Below are positions 60,665 through 64,000 of a stretch of DNA of 64,000 bases, in pieces. The position numbers and the translations under genes were made by a program. The notes beneath the pieces were generated by a model that was given only the letters and a program-made list of their open reading frames with translations, had not been told where the DNA came from and did not search any database. The stretch is from Streptantibioticus ferralitis (lineage in GTDB: Bacteria; Actinomycetota; Actinomycetes; Streptomycetales; Streptomycetaceae): NCBI RefSeq assembly GCF_029223525.1, contig NZ_JARHTQ010000005.1, positions 248,001-312,000 on the forward strand, given 5' to 3'. Position 1 is the stretch's first letter. Each line of letters starts with the position of its first letter.

Positions 60665-61603
60665 TCACTGCCGCAGCGCTGCCCTGTCGCCCATGACGAT
60701 CACCGGGTGGGCGGCGGGATTCAGCTTTCGCAGCAGCTCGATCATGTGCTCGCGGGACAGCGCGACACAGCCGTGTGTCGGGCCCTGGTGGTCCACGTGC
60801 ACCCACAGCCCCGCGCCGCGGCCCCGGCCGAGCGGCGTGCGGGAGTCGAGGGGTGAACCGCCCGGGACACGGTTGTAGTCGATCGCCACCACATAGTCGA
60901 AGGAGCCGGTCAGCGGCTCGCCCTCGAAACCCGCCCCCACGGCGCGAAAGGCCGGGGAATGGTCATACGGAAGCCGGGTGCCCGGGTTCGGGGCGAGTCC
61001 CCCGGCGGCGCTGAGCGAGTAGACGCCGACCGGGCTGCGCAGGTCGTCGGTCCGGTGGTAGGCGGTCCAGCCGCGCAGCGCGTTGTGCGCGGTCCAGGTC
61101 GTCCCTGGATGCCAGTCCCCGTGGTCGTCACGGCTCCACAGCGTCGCGGCGGACATCCAGGAGTCCGGCCCCTGGCCGACCACCACGAGTGCCTGCCGGG
61201 CGTCCGCCGGGATCGCGGCGCCGAGCCGCGGGCCGATTCCCGGCAACCGCCGTACCGACGGGCGAGGTTGCGGACCCGGTGCGGCACTGTGCGCCGTGCT
61301 CGCCGGGCGCGCGGGTCGTACCTCGGCGGACGCCGACCTGCTGGAGCGGAACATCGCGCCTGGATTCGCGTACAGGGCGGTGGTGCCGAGCACCCCCAGG
61401 CCGACGCAGGCGCAGACCAGCCATGCGAGGCGATCCCGGCCCTGCGCCCGGTGCCGTGCCGACCGCGGGCCCGGCGGCTCGCCGCCGCAGCCGTCATCCT
61501 CCCCGTCCGGCCACTCGGACGCGTACCGGTTTCGCTGCCGCGGGGCAGCAGGCGCGCTGCGCGACCGGGACTCCGGTCCGGCAGCAGGAGCGTATGGGGG
61601 CAC
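60665..61603 (-). CDS. L,D-transpeptidase-fold (YkuD-like) protein
   Basis: GTG 61603, with AAGGAGGAGGC upstream, gives 312 residues. A Pro/Arg-rich cytoplasmic N-terminus precedes one TM helix (LAWLVCACVGLGVLGTTALYA, about 60-80). The extracellular domain ends with VHVDHQGPTHGCVALSREHM, containing the HGCVALS catalytic Cys-His signature of YkuD enzymes. TGSFDYVVAIDYNR precedes it. Related L,D-transpeptidases cross-link peptidoglycan stem peptides. The gene stands alone, in the opposite orientation to no close partner. Confidence 0.85.
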   Translation of the reverse strand: MPPYAPAAGPESRSRSAPAAPRQRNRYASEWPDGEDDGCGGEPPGPRSARHRAQGRDRLAWLVCACVGLGVLGTTALYANPGAMFRSSRSASAEVRPARPASTAHSAAPGPQPRPSVRRLPGIGPRLGAAIPADARQALVVVGQGPDSWMSAATLWSRDDHGDWHPGTTWTAHNALRGWTAYHRTDDLRSPVGVYSLSAAGGLAPNPGTRLPYDHSPAFRAVGAGFEGEPLTGSFDYVVAIDYNRVPGGSPLDSRTPLGRGRGAGLWVHVDHQGPTHGCVALSREHMIELLRKLNPAAHPVIVMGDRAALRQ

Positions 61604-62024
61604 GCCTCCTCCTTCGGTTCTGCGGTCTTCAGGGCTGCGTTCTGCTGGTCTGCGCTCGGCGTGGTCGTACGGGTCAACGAGCCAACCGCGCACGGAGCAC
61701 GGTCTCTTGACTCGCGGCTCGCTCTGAGGTACCTCGGCGTTGCTGGTTGACAGGGTCGACTTGCGCGCTGCGTGCGCAGTCCTGCTCCCCGCTGACCCAC
61801 CCTCAGACGGAGCCTCACCATAGGCACGGCGCCAGCCGAGTGCCCGGACCCCACGCCGGGGGTCAGCCAGAGGCGCTATCGAACCGCGACGCCGGGGTGA
61901 CGCGGTAGGCACGCCGAGGGTCGACGGACGCACCCGCACCGCACGGCCGGGGGACGGGCCGCACGTCCGTTCCTGTGCCGCGGCGGCACAACCACGCTGT
62001 ACACGGCCCGCGTTGGCGGTCGGC
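61604..62024. other. intergenic region before permease 3
   Basis: A 421-base stretch without a supported gene. It contains several imperfect TTCTGC/GTCTGC-type repeats near 61615-61665. It should hold the L,D-transpeptidase promoter and the 3' flank of the permease. Confidence 0.45.
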
Positions 62025-63668
62025 TCAGTCGGCCGGTACGACCTTGACGCCGATGTACTCCTGGGTCCGCTCAGCGGGCAGTCGGACCAGCTGCGCCCAG
62101 TAGTAGATGACCAGGCTGAACGCAGCGATGATGACGATGTCCCACCACAGCGGAATACGGTCGGCAGCGCCGCAGGCAACCTTGGACGCCGGTCCGCTGC
62201 TGCAGAAGCCGCCCTGCCAGGAGATCACGCCCATGCCGACCAGATATACCGGCAGCCACTGTGCGGACTTCCAGTCCAGATGCGGGGCCCGCGGGTTGAG
62301 CTTGAGCGCCACCGAGCCACCCAGCAGCACATAGCCGAGCACGATCGCCGTTCCCAGCCGCCAGAGCGTGTCCCACCCCGCCCAGTAGATGATCAGGTTC
62401 GCCACGATGAAGGCCACCGGCGCCCAGATCCCTCCGCCCGGCAACCGGTAGGGGCGGGGCCGGTCCGGGTCCTGCTTGCGCAGGCAGCCGAAGGCGAGCG
62501 GCGCCCCCGCGTACATCAGCACACTGGCGGAGGTGATGAATCCGACCAGCTTCTGCCAGGTGGGGAAGGGCAGGAAGACGATGAGTCCGATGACGAAGGC
62601 GAACAGCAGGCTGAACCACGGAACGCCGCGCCTGGTGGTGCGTTCGAAGATCTCGGGCACATAGCCGTTGCGGGACAGGCCGTATGAGACACGGGATGTC
62701 GCGGTCACGTAGATCAGACCGGTACCGGTCGGCGAGACGACCGCGTCGACATAGAGGAGGGCGGCCAGCCAGCCGAGCCCGACCGAGGCGGCCAGACCGG
62801 CGAACGGACCCGCCTTGCCGCTGAACGTGAGGTTGGCCCACCCGTGGACGAAGGCACTGTGCGGCAGGGCCGCGATGAAGACCACCTGCAGGGCCGCGTA
62901 CAGCAGCGTGCCGATGAGGATCGAGCCGATCACCGCCCGCGGGATGTCCCTGGCCGGGTTGCGGCTCTCACCGGCCAGTTGGTCGGCCTGCTCGAACCCG
63001 AGCAGCGCGAAGATGACACCGCTGGTGCTCACCGCGGAGAGCACGCCCTTGGCGCCGAACGGGGAGAAGCCCTGGTAGCCGAAGTTGCCGCCGTGGAACC
63101 GGGTCACCGCGAGCACCACGATGGTGAACACCGGAACCGCGATCTTCCACCAGGTCGCGGCACTGTTCGTATGGGCCAGCCACCTGATGCCCAGGAAGTT
63201 GACGACGACGAAGAACGCCATGAAGGCGACGGCCAGCCCGTAGCCGCCCGCGGTCAGGTGGTTCTTGCTCGTCTGCACCCAATTGGCGTGCACACTGAGG
63301 TAGTTCAGCGAGGCCATGACCTCGACCGGCGCCACGGTGACCGCCTGCAGCCAGGAGAACCAGCCGAAGGAGGCTCCGGCGACGCTGCCGAAGGCGTAGT
63401 GCGGAAAGCGCGCGGTGCCGCCCGCGACCGGATACATCGCCCCCAGCTCGGCGTGCACGAAGGCCAGGACGATGATGGCGAGCGCGCCGATCCCCCAGGA
63501 CAGCAATGCGGCGGTTCCGGCGGCTTGTGCGGCGTAGAGCGCCCCGAACAGCCAGCCGGAACCGATGACGGACCCTTCCGAGGCCCAGACCAGGCCGACC
63601 AGTCCGATCTCTCGCTTGAGACCGGGGTTCTTGGGCGTCACGAGAGCGGCTGCGGGCGGCGACTCCAT
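62025..63668 (-). CDS. APC-superfamily amino acid permease
   Basis: I start at ATG 63668 (MESPPAAALV), which has GAGGGG 9 bases upstream, giving 547 residues. About 12 helices are present, with GSVIGSGWLFGALYAA, PVAGGTARFPHYAFG and FALLGFEQADQLAGESRNPARD. It shares long identical blocks with the permease at 14343-15983 and is clearly its paralogue, differing mainly at loops (for example a Cys-containing FCSSGPASKVACG insert near the end). Substrate unknown. A LigD ligase remnant of the window edge follows upstream. Confidence 0.88.
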   Translation of the reverse strand: MESPPAAALVTPKNPGLKREIGLVGLVWASEGSVIGSGWLFGALYAAQAAGTAALLSWGIGALAIIVLAFVHAELGAMYPVAGGTARFPHYAFGSVAGASFGWFSWLQAVTVAPVEVMASLNYLSVHANWVQTSKNHLTAGGYGLAVAFMAFFVVVNFLGIRWLAHTNSAATWWKIAVPVFTIVVLAVTRFHGGNFGYQGFSPFGAKGVLSAVSTSGVIFALLGFEQADQLAGESRNPARDIPRAVIGSILIGTLLYAALQVVFIAALPHSAFVHGWANLTFSGKAGPFAGLAASVGLGWLAALLYVDAVVSPTGTGLIYVTATSRVSYGLSRNGYVPEIFERTTRRGVPWFSLLFAFVIGLIVFLPFPTWQKLVGFITSASVLMYAGAPLAFGCLRKQDPDRPRPYRLPGGGIWAPVAFIVANLIIYWAGWDTLWRLGTAIVLGYVLLGGSVALKLNPRAPHLDWKSAQWLPVYLVGMGVISWQGGFCSSGPASKVACGAADRIPLWWDIVIIAAFSLVIYYWAQLVRLPAERTQEYIGVKVVPAD

Positions 63669-63830
63669 GTGCATACACCCCTCGTGTCGCGGTCGAACCA
63701 GGTGAGGTGAGGGCAAGGTGAGCCGGGGAGCAATACCTGACAAGAATGATCATTCCACAGTAGACGTTGCGGGCATGGTTGACGGGCCGCCACCCCGGCG
63801 CCGCACGGCCGGCCGCCGGGCCCCGGCGGA

Positions 63831-64000
63831 CTACGCCCCGGTCGCCCGCTCGCGCACCACCTCGCGGGGGCTCTTGTCATCGCGCAGCCCGAGGAAGCGG
63901 GGGTGCCGCAGCTTTCCGTCGCGCGTCCACTCGGTGAAGCCGATCTGTGCGACCAGCTCGGGTCTGACCCAGTGCGCCGCCCGTTCCCGGACCGGCTCGG
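63831..64000 (-). CDS. ATP-dependent DNA ligase (LigD-Lig type), C-terminal part
   Basis: The reverse strand ends with a TAG at 63831-63833. The 56 visible residues include AHWVRPELVAQIGFTEWT, GKLRHPRFLGLRDDKSP and the terminal REVVRERATGA. This is the end of the OB-fold ligase domain seen in LigD-type NHEJ ligases and stand-alone ATP-dependent ligases. The gene continues beyond the window. It may cooperate with Ku and the LigD-type polymerase at 22-24 kb. Confidence 0.85.
   Translation of the reverse strand, partial: EPVRERAAHWVRPELVAQIGFTEWTRDGKLRHPRFLGLRDDKSPREVVRERATGA

Overview
The window is high-GC actinobacterial DNA. A chaplin, a gamma-butyrolactone-receptor-type TetR regulator, an Rpf-type transglycosylase, paired LCP cell-wall ligases, a Ku/LigD repair pair and a SpoIIE-type PP2C phosphatase all point to Streptomyces or a close relative. 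Nearly every gene has strong G/C at third codon positions. I saw no tRNA, rRNA, CRISPR array or intact insertion sequence. The many gene remnants and niche genes suggest an accessory, arm-like chromosomal region.

Layout. 0-3 kb: the end of a small biosynthetic operon (RibD-type reductase, double flavodoxin, ToxA-like methyltransferase) facing a decayed LuxR-family ATPase. 3-7 kb: a regulatory cassette (XRE regulator, ImmA/IrrE metallopeptidase, MAB_1171c-type membrane protein, TPR-like protein, DUF3574 protein) and a decayed polysaccharide deacetylase. 7-16 kb: APC permease, a divergent carbamoyltransferase-like gene with a short upstream ORF, a PP2C phosphatase, an amidase and a second APC permease. 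16-21 kb: inositol-phosphate synthase, DUF6528 protein, Rpf protein with a basic aromatic tail, and small secreted proteins. 21-26 kb: two truncated genes back to back, LigD polymerase plus Ku, and a frameshifted FHA-ABC transporter.

27-31 kb holds the most unusual unit: three overlapping genes encoding a P-loop protein (DUF1611-like), an HExxH metalloprotease and an ABC exporter. They are preceded by a gene-poor leader with two very short ORFs. No named system was recognised for this combination. 31-43 kb: APC permease, methyltransferase-like protein, a benzoylformate-decarboxylase-like enzyme, an ABC ATPase remnant, a permuted papain-fold protein, the butyrolactone receptor, the chaplin, a GH92 mannosidase, a Rid-family protein and a FUSC protein.

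43-50 kb is a cell-envelope module: an LCP protein with a DUF6542 protein on one side, and an ArsR regulator with a second LCP protein on the other. Two copies of the same palindromic operator bracket the arsR gene. Then come a sedolisin protease, small stress-type proteins, a MarR/MFS efflux operon, a lipase maturation factor, an Ntn-hydrolase, a three-gene operon of small secreted proteins, a lipase, a D-aminopeptidase, a SMI1/KNR4 protein, an L,D-transpeptidase-fold protein and a third APC permease. The right edge cuts into the ligase part of the NHEJ machinery.

Recurring themes are envelope remodelling, amino-acid permeases of one subfamily, and gene decay: at least seven remnants, several with visible deletion junctions.
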